From an uncultured Collinsella sp. (GTDB lineage Bacteria > Actinomycetota > Coriobacteriia > Coriobacteriales > Coriobacteriaceae), in assembly GCA_900552145.1 (NCBI GenBank), contig URYW01000012.1, forward strand, positions 1 through 29,243: 29,243 nucleotides of DNA. The letters run 5' to 3'. The position numbers and the translations under genes were made by a program. The notes under the pieces were generated by a model. The model did not search any database, was not told the DNA's origin, and saw nothing but the letters and a program-made list of their open reading frames with translations. Shown here piece by piece: positions 21,764 to 29,243 of the stretch (within the stretch, counting starts at the first letter, position 1; every line of letters begins with the position of its first letter).

Positions 21764-23128
21764 CTAGTTCTTCAGCGAGTTCAGCGGCGCCGGGAAGCGT
21801 CCACCGCGGTGGGCAAGCACGGTGCCGGCGTTGGGGTTCACCGGCATGATGGGTGCACGGCCAAACAGGCCGCCGTACTCGACGCAGTCGCCCACGCCCT
21901 TGCCGATGGCGGGAATCACGCGCACGGCCGTGGTCTTGTTGTTGATGACGCCGATAGCCATTTCGTCGGCGATAATGCCGGCGATGGTTTCGACTGGGGT
22001 GTCGCCGGGGATGGCGATCATGTCCAGGCCGACGGAGCACACGCAGGTCATGGCCTCGAGCTTCTCGAGCGAAAGCGCGCCGGCCTCGACGGCGGCAATC
22101 ATGCCGGCGTCCTCGGACACGGGGATAAAGGCGCCGGAGAGACCGCCCACGCTGGAACTGGCCATGACGCCGCCCTTCTTGACGGCATCGTTGAGCATGG
22201 CGAGCGCGCAGGTCGTGCCGGGGCCACCGCAGGTGCCCACGCCGATGATCTCGAGGATGCGCGCGACGGAGTCGCCAATGGCAGGCGTAGGTGCCAGCGA
22301 CAGGTCGACAATGCCCTTCTCGACACCCAGACGATGGGCGGCCTCGCGGCTCATGAGCTCGCCGGCACGGGTGATCTTAAATGCGGTCTGCTTGATCTTC
22401 TCGGCGACTTCCATCATCGATGCGGAATCGGGCAGCGTCTCCAGGGCTGCGGCCATAACGCCGGGGCCCGAGACGCCTACGTTGATGACGGCGTCGGCCT
22501 CGCCACCGCCGTGGACGGCGCCCGCCATAAACGGGGAGTCCTCGACCATGTTGGCAAAGCAGACAAACTTGGAAGCGCCGACGGAATCCTGGTCGGCCGT
22601 GAGTTTAGCGGCATCGATGATGGTCTGTGCAGCCATGAGCACGGCGTCCATGTTGATGCCGGCACGCAGGCTGGCGACGTTGACACTGGAACAGACGCGG
22701 CTGGTGGTAGCGAGCGCCTGGGGGATGGACTGGATAACGCGGCGGTCGGCGTCGCCGATACCCTTCTGGACAAGTGCGGAGAAGCCGCCCAGGTAATCGA
22801 TGCCGAGTGTCTCGGCCGCGCGGTCGAGGGCGTGCGCGATGGGGGTGAGGTCCTCATCCTTGCAGCATGCGGCGATTTGCGCCACCGGGGTGACGGAAAC
22901 GCGCTTGTTGACGATGGGGATACCGTACTCGCGCTCGAGGTTCTCGGCGGTCTCGACCAAGTGCTCAGCCGTGTGCGTCACGTGGTCGTAGATCTTCGTG
23001 CACATGCGGTCGAGGTTCTCGTCGCCGCAACCCATGAGCGAAACACCCATGGTGATGGTCCTGATGTCGAGGTTCTGCTCCTCAACCATGCCGCGGGTTT
23101 CCGCGATTTCTGCGGGCGTGATCGCCAT
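21764..23128 (-). CDS. UPF0210 / PFL-family (DUF711) protein
   Basis: 454 residues from ATG 23128, with AGGAG 7 bases upstream. An in-frame ATG at 23185 would add 19 residues that overlap the promoter-like region. The start context VEEQNLDIRTITMGVSL, the segment MGCGDENLDRMCTKIYD and the glycine-rich GVGTCGGPGTTCALAMLNDAVKKGG are characteristic of this conserved family, whose structure recalls pyruvate formate-lyase-type folds but whose function is unknown. The usual partner, an ACT-domain UPF0237 protein encoded directly upstream, is absent; metH is upstream instead, separated by an inverted repeat. Confidence 0.92.
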   Translation of the reverse strand: MAITPAEIAETRGMVEEQNLDIRTITMGVSLMGCGDENLDRMCTKIYDHVTHTAEHLVETAENLEREYGIPIVNKRVSVTPVAQIAACCKDEDLTPIAHALDRAAETLGIDYLGGFSALVQKGIGDADRRVIQSIPQALATTSRVCSSVNVASLRAGINMDAVLMAAQTIIDAAKLTADQDSVGASKFVCFANMVEDSPFMAGAVHGGGEADAVINVGVSGPGVMAAALETLPDSASMMEVAEKIKQTAFKITRAGELMSREAAHRLGVEKGIVDLSLAPTPAIGDSVARILEIIGVGTCGGPGTTCALAMLNDAVKKGGVMASSSVGGLSGAFIPVSEDAGMIAAVEAGALSLEKLEAMTCVCSVGLDMIAIPGDTPVETIAGIIADEMAIGVINNKTTAVRVIPAIGKGVGDCVEYGGLFGRAPIMPVNPNAGTVLAHRGGRFPAPLNSLKN

Positions 23129-23173
23129 CCTTGCGCTCCTATCTGCCAAAACGAGCATAGTCTTATCTATTCT

Positions 23174-23211
23174 AACGTGCCGCACGTGCCAAGTGGCGCG
23201 TGCGGCACGTT
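23174..23211. terminator. Perfect 13-bp inverted repeat between metH and the UPF0210 gene
   Basis: AACGTGCCGCACG (23174-23186) and CGTGCGGCACGTT (23199-23211), loop 12 nt. Downstream of metH on the minus strand the hairpin is followed by AGAATAGATAAG, not a T-run. On the plus strand it is followed by TT, but no plus-strand gene needs it. It may be a terminator with a poor tail, or an operator for the UPF0210 promoter. Confidence 0.5.
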
Positions 23212-23236
23212 TTGGTGCTCGGTTGTTTCCGTTGTG

Positions 23237-25792
23237 TTACTGCCCAAAGACCTCTTCGGCGATACGAGCGCTTTCGGCGGCGTCCTTGGCGTAGTAGTCC
23301 GCGCCGATCTGCTTGGCGTATTCGGGGGTGAGTACGGCGCCACCTACGATGATCTTGACGCCTGGAACCTCGGCATGAAGCAATTTGATGGTCTCCTCCA
23401 TGGCGACGACCGTGGTGGTCATAAGCGCCGAGAGGCCGACGAGCTTGATGTCGCGCTCCTGTACGGTCTTGAGCACCTCTTGCGGGTCGACGTCGCGGCC
23501 TAGGTCAAAGACGATATAGCCGTAGTTATCGAGCAGCATCTTGACGATGTTCTTACCGATGTCGTGGATGTCGCCTTTAACGGTGGCCACGCAGATTTTG
23601 CCCTTGTCGGCAATCTCGCCGGCGGGCATCAGCCGCTTGATGGTGTCAAAGCCCACGCGCGCGGCCTCGGCCGAGGCCATAAGCTGCGGCAAGAAGAACT
23701 TGCCCTGGTCAAAGAGGACGCCCACCTCGTCGAGGGCGGGGATAAAGTGATTGTTGATGAGGTCCATGGCGTCGTGGTCTGCCAGCAGACGCTCGGTCTC
23801 GGCCGCGATCTCGCCTTTGCGGCCCGAGACGACCATGTGGCGGATGGGGTCGTCATCGGCGCTTGCGGTGGTGCTTGCGGCAGGCGCGGCATCACTCGAT
23901 GCTGACTGAGCGGCCGCCGGGTTCGCGGCGATCTTGTACGGGTCGGTCCAGCCGGCGTAGCGCTCGATGTATCCGGTCGAGCCCTCGTCCTCAACGCTCA
24001 GGACGCGATAGCTGTAGACGGTATCCATAAAGCGCTTGGACCCCGGGTTCATGATGGGGGCGTCCAGGCCCGCGCCAAAGGCGGCAGCCAAAAAGACCGA
24101 GCCCAGCAGTGGGCGGGCAGGCAGACCAAAGCTGATGTTCGACACGCCGAGCGCACATTTGACGCCCAGACGCTCCTTGCACAGGGACATGGCGCGCAGG
24201 ATCTGCTCGGCCTGGCGTTGATTGGTCGAGGCGGTCATGACCAGGCAGTCGATGAGGATGCGATCCGGTCCGATGCCGTAGCGGGCGGCCTCGGCCACGA
24301 TGCGCTCGGCGATGGCGAAGCGAGCCTCGGCGGTATCGGGGATACCGCCTTCGTCGAGCGTAAGGCCGACAACGTTGGTGCCGTAGTGGGCGACCAGCGG
24401 AAAGATCTCATCCATGATCTGCTGCTTGCCATTGACCGAGTTGATGATGGGCTTGCCGGCGTAGCGGCGCACGGCGGCCTCGACGGCTGCGGGGTCGGTG
24501 GAGTCGATCTGCAGCGGCAGCAGCGTGGAACCCTGGAGCTGCTCGGTGGCCTGCTGGATGACCTTGACCTCGTCGATCTCGGGCAGGCCCACGTTGACGT
24601 CCAGGATGTCGGCGCCCTGTTCCTGCTGGCTGATGCCCTGGCTCACGACGTAGTCCAGGTCGCCGTCGCGCAGGGCCTGCTGCAGGCGCTTTTTGCCGGT
24701 GGGGTTGATGCGTTCGCCGATGACGGCGATCTTGTGGCCGTCGCAGGGGAGGTCCACGACCGTCTGGGCGCTCGTGACCGACATACTGGGCTTGCGGTGA
24801 CGCGGGCTGGGCGTGTGGATGTCGATGAGGGTACGAAGTGCCGCCATGTGCGTGGGCGTGGTACCGCAGCAGCCACCCATGACGCTCACGCCGTCCTCAA
24901 TCATGCCGGCGACGGCCTCGGCGTACTCGGGTGCCTGGATATCAAAGACGGTATTGCCGCCATCGTCCACGTGGGGCAGTCCCGCATTGGCCTGCACCAT
25001 AACGGGCTTGTCAGTGACGGTGAGCATGCGCGCGGCGAGTCCTCGGAGCTCGGCCGGGCCCTGGCTGCAGTTGATGCCCAGGACGTCGGCGCCGATGGCG
25101 TCGAGGGTGATGGCGGCGACCTCGGGGCTCGTGCCCAAGAAGGTGCGGCCGTCTTCCTCGAAGGTCATGGTGGCAAAGACGGGCAGGTCGGAGTTCTCGC
25201 GGCAGGCGAGGACCGCCGCCTTGATCTCGGCCAGGTCGGTCATAGTCTCGATAATAAAGAGGTCCACGCCCGCATCGACGCCGGCGCGCACCTCCTCGGC
25301 AAAGAGGTCGTAGGCCTCGTCAAAGCTGAGGGTGCCCAGGGGGCGCAGCAGGGCGCCGATGGGGCCGATGTCGCCGGCGACGTAGCGGGCGCCGGCCTCG
25401 CGGGCGCAGGTGACGGCCGCGGCAAAGACGTCTGCCACGGTGGCGGCGCCGTCGAGCTTGTGGGCGTTGGCGCCAAAGGTGTTGGCGGTGATCACGTCAC
25501 AGCCGGCCTCGACGTACTGACGCTGGATATCGGTGATGACCTGGGGCTCCTCAAAGTTGAGCAGCTCGGGCAGGGTGCCTGCCGTCATGCCGGCGGCCTG
25601 CAACATGGTGCCCATGCCGCCGTCGAACAGCAGGTGTCCCGTGCCCTCGATAGCGGCGCGCAGGCGATCGTCCTTAATGCGAAGGTCATCGATCGTGCGT
25701 GTCTTGTATGCAGCGCCATTGCGGCGTGCGGCATCAACGGGCGCCGCCAGCGCGGCGCCGTCCAGATCATGAGTGATAAGCGGAGTAAACAT
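23237..25792 (-). CDS. metH: Cobalamin-dependent methionine synthase lacking the reactivation domain
   Basis: 851 residues. It transfers a methyl group from 5-methyl-THF via cobalamin to homocysteine. Domain order: a homocysteine-binding barrel with zinc ligands Cys242, Cys308 and Cys309 (in NCS and GGCCGT); a pterin-binding barrel beginning IGERINPTG (about 358-366); an Ala/Ser-rich linker near residue 630; a helical cap; and the B12-binding domain with DIHDIG (His near residue 742). The C-terminal SAM-dependent activation domain of the long E. coli-type enzyme is missing and is encoded by the preceding gene. The start ATG 25792, 9 bases after that gene's stop, has AGGAG upstream. About 45 extra residues precede the first barrel. 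Confidence 0.97.
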   Translation of the reverse strand: MFTPLITHDLDGAALAAPVDAARRNGAAYKTRTIDDLRIKDDRLRAAIEGTGHLLFDGGMGTMLQAAGMTAGTLPELLNFEEPQVITDIQRQYVEAGCDVITANTFGANAHKLDGAATVADVFAAAVTCAREAGARYVAGDIGPIGALLRPLGTLSFDEAYDLFAEEVRAGVDAGVDLFIIETMTDLAEIKAAVLACRENSDLPVFATMTFEEDGRTFLGTSPEVAAITLDAIGADVLGINCSQGPAELRGLAARMLTVTDKPVMVQANAGLPHVDDGGNTVFDIQAPEYAEAVAGMIEDGVSVMGGCCGTTPTHMAALRTLIDIHTPSPRHRKPSMSVTSAQTVVDLPCDGHKIAVIGERINPTGKKRLQQALRDGDLDYVVSQGISQQEQGADILDVNVGLPEIDEVKVIQQATEQLQGSTLLPLQIDSTDPAAVEAAVRRYAGKPIINSVNGKQQIMDEIFPLVAHYGTNVVGLTLDEGGIPDTAEARFAIAERIVAEAARYGIGPDRILIDCLVMTASTNQRQAEQILRAMSLCKERLGVKCALGVSNISFGLPARPLLGSVFLAAAFGAGLDAPIMNPGSKRFMDTVYSYRVLSVEDEGSTGYIERYAGWTDPYKIAANPAAAQSASSDAAPAASTTASADDDPIRHMVVSGRKGEIAAETERLLADHDAMDLINNHFIPALDEVGVLFDQGKFFLPQLMASAEAARVGFDTIKRLMPAGEIADKGKICVATVKGDIHDIGKNIVKMLLDNYGYIVFDLGRDVDPQEVLKTVQERDIKLVGLSALMTTTVVAMEETIKLLHAEVPGVKIIVGGAVLTPEYAKQIGADYYAKDAAESARIAEEVFGQ

Positions 25793-25801
25793 CGATGGCT
25801 C

Positions 25802-26590
25802 CTAATGGCTGGAATAGCAGGTGGTGTGGGCGGCGCGGAAGCGGCAGTGCTCGCGCATACGGCAGATATTGCAGGTGGGGCGACTCTGGGCGTCGTGGAC
25901 TTCGCCGTCAAACAGACCAATCACCGCGGTCACGCTCTTGGTGGGCATGAGCAGGCTGGTGGGAGTGACGGTAAGTCCAATGAGGCGCGTGGCGTTGAGT
26001 GCATCCACGATCGAGCGCTGGGCCGAGAGCGGGCAGTCGCCATAGCCGGGACTGAAGCGCCAGTTGCCGGCGAGCCCGTGTGCAGCGGCAGCGGCCTTGA
26101 CCTGTTGGTCCATCTGCTCGACGGCGGCCTCCACATAGGCAGAGCACGCGGCATCGAGCACGGCTCCCTCTAGGGGCTGCTGGGCTCCCGTGGTGCGCAG
26201 ACGACGTTCGGCGTCCATGCCGAGGGTGCATGCCATGAGCGCGGCAAAGCGGGCATCTTTGAGATGGCGATAGATGTCGCGACCCCGCAGCTCAACATTG
26301 GTGCCAACCAAGCGGATGCAGGGCTCGCCCCGCTCGTCGACGCCCGTGGTATCGACGGCAAACACGCGTCGCACGCCGCGGGGCTCGATATCCAGCTCTA
26401 GGCGCTCGACTACAAGCTCAATTCGTCGTGACAGCTCGGGCTCAATCTGCTGGCCGCCGTAGCCCAGATACCGCAGCATCTCGGCACGGTCGACACGAGG
26501 GTGGTGGGCAGCGTCGATACGGTAAAGCGCCGGCGACGCAAGGTCGGCCGGCACTTCAACAACGGTTGTATCGACGTGCGGTTTTTCCAT
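25802..26590 (-). CDS. Separate methionine synthase reactivation (activation-domain) protein
   Basis: 262 residues. It contains the MetH activation-domain signature RFSPGYGDCPLSAQRSI (about 176-192), where RYSPGYGD is usual, followed by GLTVTPTSLLMPTKSVTAVIG. A C-terminal Cys-rich tail reads CNICRMREHC (about 243-252), a possible metal or cluster site not present in the E. coli domain. It should reactivate oxidised cobalamin on the downstream MetH using SAM and an electron donor. The Thermotoga-type split MetH has the same division. Its ATG overlaps the metF stop by one base (TAATG), so translation is coupled. Confidence 0.9.
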   Translation of the reverse strand: MEKPHVDTTVVEVPADLASPALYRIDAAHHPRVDRAEMLRYLGYGGQQIEPELSRRIELVVERLELDIEPRGVRRVFAVDTTGVDERGEPCIRLVGTNVELRGRDIYRHLKDARFAALMACTLGMDAERRLRTTGAQQPLEGAVLDAACSAYVEAAVEQMDQQVKAAAAAHGLAGNWRFSPGYGDCPLSAQRSIVDALNATRLIGLTVTPTSLLMPTKSVTAVIGLFDGEVHDAQSRPTCNICRMREHCRFRAAHTTCYSSH

Positions 26591-27462
26591 TACCCCAGGC
26601 GCTCCATAATGGTCGCGGCAATTGCAGGACGGTTCATAGTGTACAGGTGCAGACCGTCGGCACCGTGCTCCTTAAGGTCGCAAAGCTGACGAGCAGCATA
26701 CTCTACACCGGCTGCCTGCAGGCTCTCGGGGTCGTTCTCGTACTTGGCGAGGATCTTGATGACGGGGGAGGGCAGCGACGCGCCGCACATAAAGACCATG
26801 CGACTAATCTGCGACTTGCCCATAAACGGCATGATGCCCGCGGTAATGGGCACGGTGATGCCGGCCTTGTCGGCAAGCTCGCGGAAGCGATAGAAGCACT
26901 CGTTATCAAAGAAGAGCTGTGTCACAAAGAAGCTCGCGCCGGCGTCTTGCTTTTGTTTGAGGTGCTCGACCGAGAGGTTGAGATCCTCGCAGGCAATGTG
27001 GCCCTCGGGGTAGGCTGCGGCGCCCACGCAAAAGCCGGCGTCGACGAGCTCGGGGATGAGGTCGCGGGCGTAGGCGTAGTCCGAGGCGGGCTTGTCGTCC
27101 TCGGTCGCGCCAGCGGGAAGATCACCGCGCAGGGCCAGGATGTTTTCAACGCCGGCGGTGCGATACTCGTCGATCTTAGCGGCGATATCGGCGTGCGAGC
27201 GGCCCACGCAGGTGAGGTGCGCCACCGAGGGCGTATCGAATTCGCTCGAAATCATATGCGCGATGGGAGCGGTGGTGGCACCGTTGCTCGAGCCGCCGGC
27301 CGAGCAGGTGACCGAGACAAAGCTCGGCGAAAGCTTGCACAGATTGCCTGCCACCTCGCGAGCCGTGTCGAGGGTCAGCTCGCCCTTGGGCGGGAACATC
27401 TCAAACGAAATGGGCGCGGTGCCCTGGGATGCTGCCTGCTTAAAAACCTCGTCGACGCGCAT
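26590..27462 (-). CDS. metF: 5,10-methylenetetrahydrofolate reductase
   Basis: 290 residues from ATG 27462, with AAGGAG 6 bases upstream. It makes 5-methyl-THF, the substrate of the MetH encoded two genes downstream. Family landmarks are FEMFPPKGE (about 20-28), SVTCSAGGSSNG (about 50-61), HLTCVG (about 80-85) and ILALRGD (about 108-114), which line the FAD and folate pocket of the TIM barrel. It is the first gene of the three-gene methionine operon metF, activation protein, metH. The 5' region has a -10-like TAGAAT (27512-27507) but no recognisable SAM or cobalamin riboswitch. Confidence 0.95.
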   Translation of the reverse strand: MRVDEVFKQAASQGTAPISFEMFPPKGELTLDTAREVAGNLCKLSPSFVSVTCSAGGSSNGATTAPIAHMISSEFDTPSVAHLTCVGRSHADIAAKIDEYRTAGVENILALRGDLPAGATEDDKPASDYAYARDLIPELVDAGFCVGAAAYPEGHIACEDLNLSVEHLKQKQDAGASFFVTQLFFDNECFYRFRELADKAGITVPITAGIMPFMGKSQISRMVFMCGASLPSPVIKILAKYENDPESLQAAGVEYAARQLCDLKEHGADGLHLYTMNRPAIAATIMERLG

Positions 27463-27598
27463 ATCGTGCTCCTTTAGATACTTAAATAGGGTGATGTGTT
27501 GTAAGGATTCTACAGCACCACTGTGTCACGGCGGAGTTTCGCTCGTTATTTGGGGATACCAATCAAAGATGCCTTGCTATCGGCATTCCCTATAACAT

Positions 27599-27682
27599 GG
27601 CGGTCAATCTAAGATGGGGCTATAAAGACTGGTATCTGATGCGAAATACCAGTTAATAGAGCCCCATCCTAGGTTGACCACC
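27599..27682. repeat. Long imperfect inverted repeat (37-bp arms) before glutamine synthetase
   Basis: Arms 27599-27635 and 27646-27682 match at 30 of 37 positions as an inverted repeat, with a 10-nt loop. Several of the differences allow G-U pairs on one strand or the other. It lies between divergent metF and the glutamine synthetase gene. It could be a MITE-like insertion or a transcribed hairpin; no clear target duplication is visible. Confidence 0.7.
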
Positions 27683-27889
27683 CTCAAACCATGGGGGGAG
27701 GTCTGCAATTTATACAGTTGATTGGCTGTTGAGGGCGGCAACGCCGCCGCGATGCGGTAACCTCAGTGATTGGTTTCGTGACAGCAACATAACGGTAATG
27801 TTGCGGAAACACGACGAGCCTAATCTATGACTCGTTCGTTAGTAATCAACACCGCTTCTCACGCGGTGCCGATACGAAGGGAGTTCCGT
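27683..27889 (+). promoter_or_regulatory. Leader region of glutamine synthetase with three hairpins
   Basis: 207 bp without a gene. Perfect small hairpins occur at GGCGGC/GCCGCC (27734-27739, 27743-27748), GCAACAT/ATGTTGC (27784-27790, 27798-27804) and CACCGC/GCGGTG (27850-27855, 27863-27868), the last only 8 bases before the GAAGGGAG ribosome site (27876-27883). No standard promoter pair stands out. The layout suggests control at the RNA level, by inference. Confidence 0.4.
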
Positions 27890-29243
27890 ATGGCCGAACT
27901 TACTGACCGCTTCGGGACCATGGTGTTCTCTGAGGAAGTCATGAAGGACTACCTCCCCAAGGACATTTGGAAGCGCCTTGCTGCAACCCTCGAGGACGGT
28001 GAGCCGCTCGACCTGGATGTGGCCAACGCCGTTGCCCACGCCATGAAGGTCTGGGCCATCTCCAAGGGCGCGACGCACTACGCGCACTGGTTCCAGCCGC
28101 TTTCGGGCATTACTTCCGAGAAGCACGACAGCTTCCTCGAGCCCAACCACGACGGCACCGCTATTACCAAGTTTACGGGCAAGAACCTCATCCAGGGCGA
28201 GCCGGACGCCTCCAGCTTCCCCAACGGCGGCCTGCGTGCCACCTTCGAGGCCCGTGGCTACACCGCTTGGGATCCCACCAGCCCCGCTTTTATCAAGGAC
28301 GATGTCCTGTGCATCCCCACGGCTTTCTGCTCCTACACGGGCGAGGCCCTGGACAAGAAGACCCCGCTGCTGCGCTCCATGACCGCGCTCTCGCGTGAGT
28401 CCAAGCGCGTTTTGGCGCTGTTTGGCAAGACCCCCAAGAAGGTCGTTCCTTCCGTGGGCGACGAGCAGGAGTACTTCCTGATCAAGAAGGACGCCTACCG
28501 CAAGCGCAAGGACCTGGTCATCACCGGCCGCACCCTCTTTGGTGCTGCTCCCTGCAAGGGCCAGGAGCTCGAGGAGCACTACTTTGGCGCTATCCGCCCC
28601 ACCGTCTCGGCCTATATGAAGGACCTGGACGATGAGCTGTGGGCGCTTGGTATTCCCGCCAAGACCAAGCACAACGAGGTCGCTCCTTGCCAGCATGAGC
28701 TCGCCCCTGTCTATGGCGAGGTCAACGAGGCCATCGACCAGAACCTGGTCATGATGGAGAAGATGAAGCTCATCGCCTCCCGCCACGACTTGGTCTGCCT
28801 GCTGCACGAGAAGCCCTTCGAGGGCATCAACGGTTCGGGCAAGCACAACAACTGGTCGCTTGGCACCGAGTCCGAGAATCTGCTCGATCCGGGCGACACC
28901 CCGCTCGACAACCTGCAGTTCATCGTCTTCCTCACCGCGGTGATCGAGGCCGTCGATAACTATCAGGAGCTCCTGCGTGCCTCCGTTGCCTCTGCCGGCA
29001 ACGACCATCGTCTGGGCGCCAACGAGGCTCCTCCGGCGATTATGTCCATCTTCCTGGGCGACCAGCTTACCGAGGTTGTCGAGAAGATCATCGATGGCAA
29101 GGCTTCCGTCCATGCCACGCGCGGCGTGCTCGACCTGGGCGCCGATACCCTGCCCAAGCTGATGCAGGACAACACCGACCGCAACCGCACCTCCCCGTTT
29201 GCCTTCACGGGCAACAAGTTCGAGTTCCGTGCCTGCGGCTCCG
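27890..29243 (+). CDS. glnN: Type III glutamine synthetase (GlnN), 5' part
   Basis: Starts at ATG 27890 with GAAGGGAG upstream and runs off the window after 451 codons; the family is about 700 residues. It forms glutamine from glutamate, ammonia and ATP. Type III landmarks: an N-terminal FGTMVFS segment, THYAHWFQPLSG and KHDSF with EPNHDG (about 62-90), the beta-grasp and catalytic sequence VVPSVGDEQEYF (about 183-194), KTKHNEVAPCQHELAP (about 259-274) and GSGKHNNWSLGT (about 319-330). These distinguish it from GlnA types I and II. It stands divergent from the methionine operon behind a structured leader. Confidence 0.95.
   Translation, partial: MAELTDRFGTMVFSEEVMKDYLPKDIWKRLAATLEDGEPLDLDVANAVAHAMKVWAISKGATHYAHWFQPLSGITSEKHDSFLEPNHDGTAITKFTGKNLIQGEPDASSFPNGGLRATFEARGYTAWDPTSPAFIKDDVLCIPTAFCSYTGEALDKKTPLLRSMTALSRESKRVLALFGKTPKKVVPSVGDEQEYFLIKKDAYRKRKDLVITGRTLFGAAPCKGQELEEHYFGAIRPTVSAYMKDLDDELWALGIPAKTKHNEVAPCQHELAPVYGEVNEAIDQNLVMMEKMKLIASRHDLVCLLHEKPFEGINGSGKHNNWSLGTESENLLDPGDTPLDNLQFIVFLTAVIEAVDNYQELLRASVASAGNDHRLGANEAPPAIMSIFLGDQLTEVVEKIIDGKASVHATRGVLDLGADTLPKLMQDNTDRNRTSPFAFTGNKFEFRACGS

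Noticed and set aside
21608..23503. 631-codon plus-strand open frame opposite the UPF0210 gene
   Set aside because: Antisense shadow with low-complexity Asp/Gly/His/Val composition; it begins inside the inverted repeat and has no start signals.
24218..26173. 651-codon plus-strand open frame opposite metH and the activation gene
   Set aside because: Same antisense composition; the minus-strand frame has clear MetH catalytic motifs.
27463..27598. SAM or cobalamin riboswitch upstream of metF
   Set aside because: The region is too short and lacks the conserved B12-box or SAM core sequences I would expect; only a -10-like element is seen.
27839..29113. 424-codon minus-strand open frame opposite glutamine synthetase
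   Set aside because: The plus-strand frame encodes GlnN motifs throughout and has a ribosome site; the antisense frame is a by-product.

Overview
The window looks like chromosomal DNA from a high-GC, Gram-positive gut actinobacterium of the Coriobacteriia, most likely Collinsella. This is inferred from the GC-rich codon use, the Shine-Dalgarno-led genes, the gene content (UPF0210/PFL protein, type III glutamine synthetase, split cobalamin methionine synthase) and a tmRNA whose tag ends in ALAA. No database search was possible, so the genus is a judgement.

Layout. (1) 1-1680: one copy of a structured repeat, then an A/T-rich regulatory region with a CRP-like palindrome ahead of a DUF4143-type AAA ATPase. 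(2) 1745-9011: a probable metal-homeostasis block, with an AraC-type regulator divergent from two half-ABC transporters of the IrtAB/YbtPQ type, followed by a small membrane protein and a P1B-type metal ATPase. (3) 9081-10508: a toxin-antitoxin pair (RelB/DinJ-like antitoxin, PIN toxin) with its own promoter and operator, and a convergent unknown gene. (4) 10641-11551: the tmRNA gene ssrA, its terminator, an inverted 17-bp copy of its 3' end, and a tandem array of 62-bp hairpin units. (5) 11639-16643: patatin-like lipase, rplM-rpsI, glmM, a PTS glucose-type EIIA and nagB, which are growth and amino-sugar genes. (6) 17032-20031: a 999-residue ATPase/SARP-like regulator containing an A10 tract. 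(7) 20101-23128, minus strand: yhbY-like RNA-binding protein, a SAM methyltransferase, a second copy of the structured repeat inside a 32-bp perfect inverted repeat, and a UPF0210 protein. (8) 23237-27462, minus strand: a methionine operon running metF, separate MetH reactivation domain, then metH. (9) 27599-29243: a long imperfect hairpin and a structured leader before a type III glutamine synthetase gene that runs off the end of the window.

How the genes fit together. metF supplies 5-methyl-THF to MetH, and the middle gene supplies the reductive-reactivation module that this MetH lacks. glmM and nagB act on opposite sides of the hexosamine phosphate pool. The ABC pair, small membrane protein and P-type ATPase form a plausible metal import/export block. 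The least explained material is non-coding: the two-copy repeat with compensatory stem changes (1-105 and 21611-21746), the 62-bp array next to ssrA, and the hairpin and leader before glutamine synthetase.
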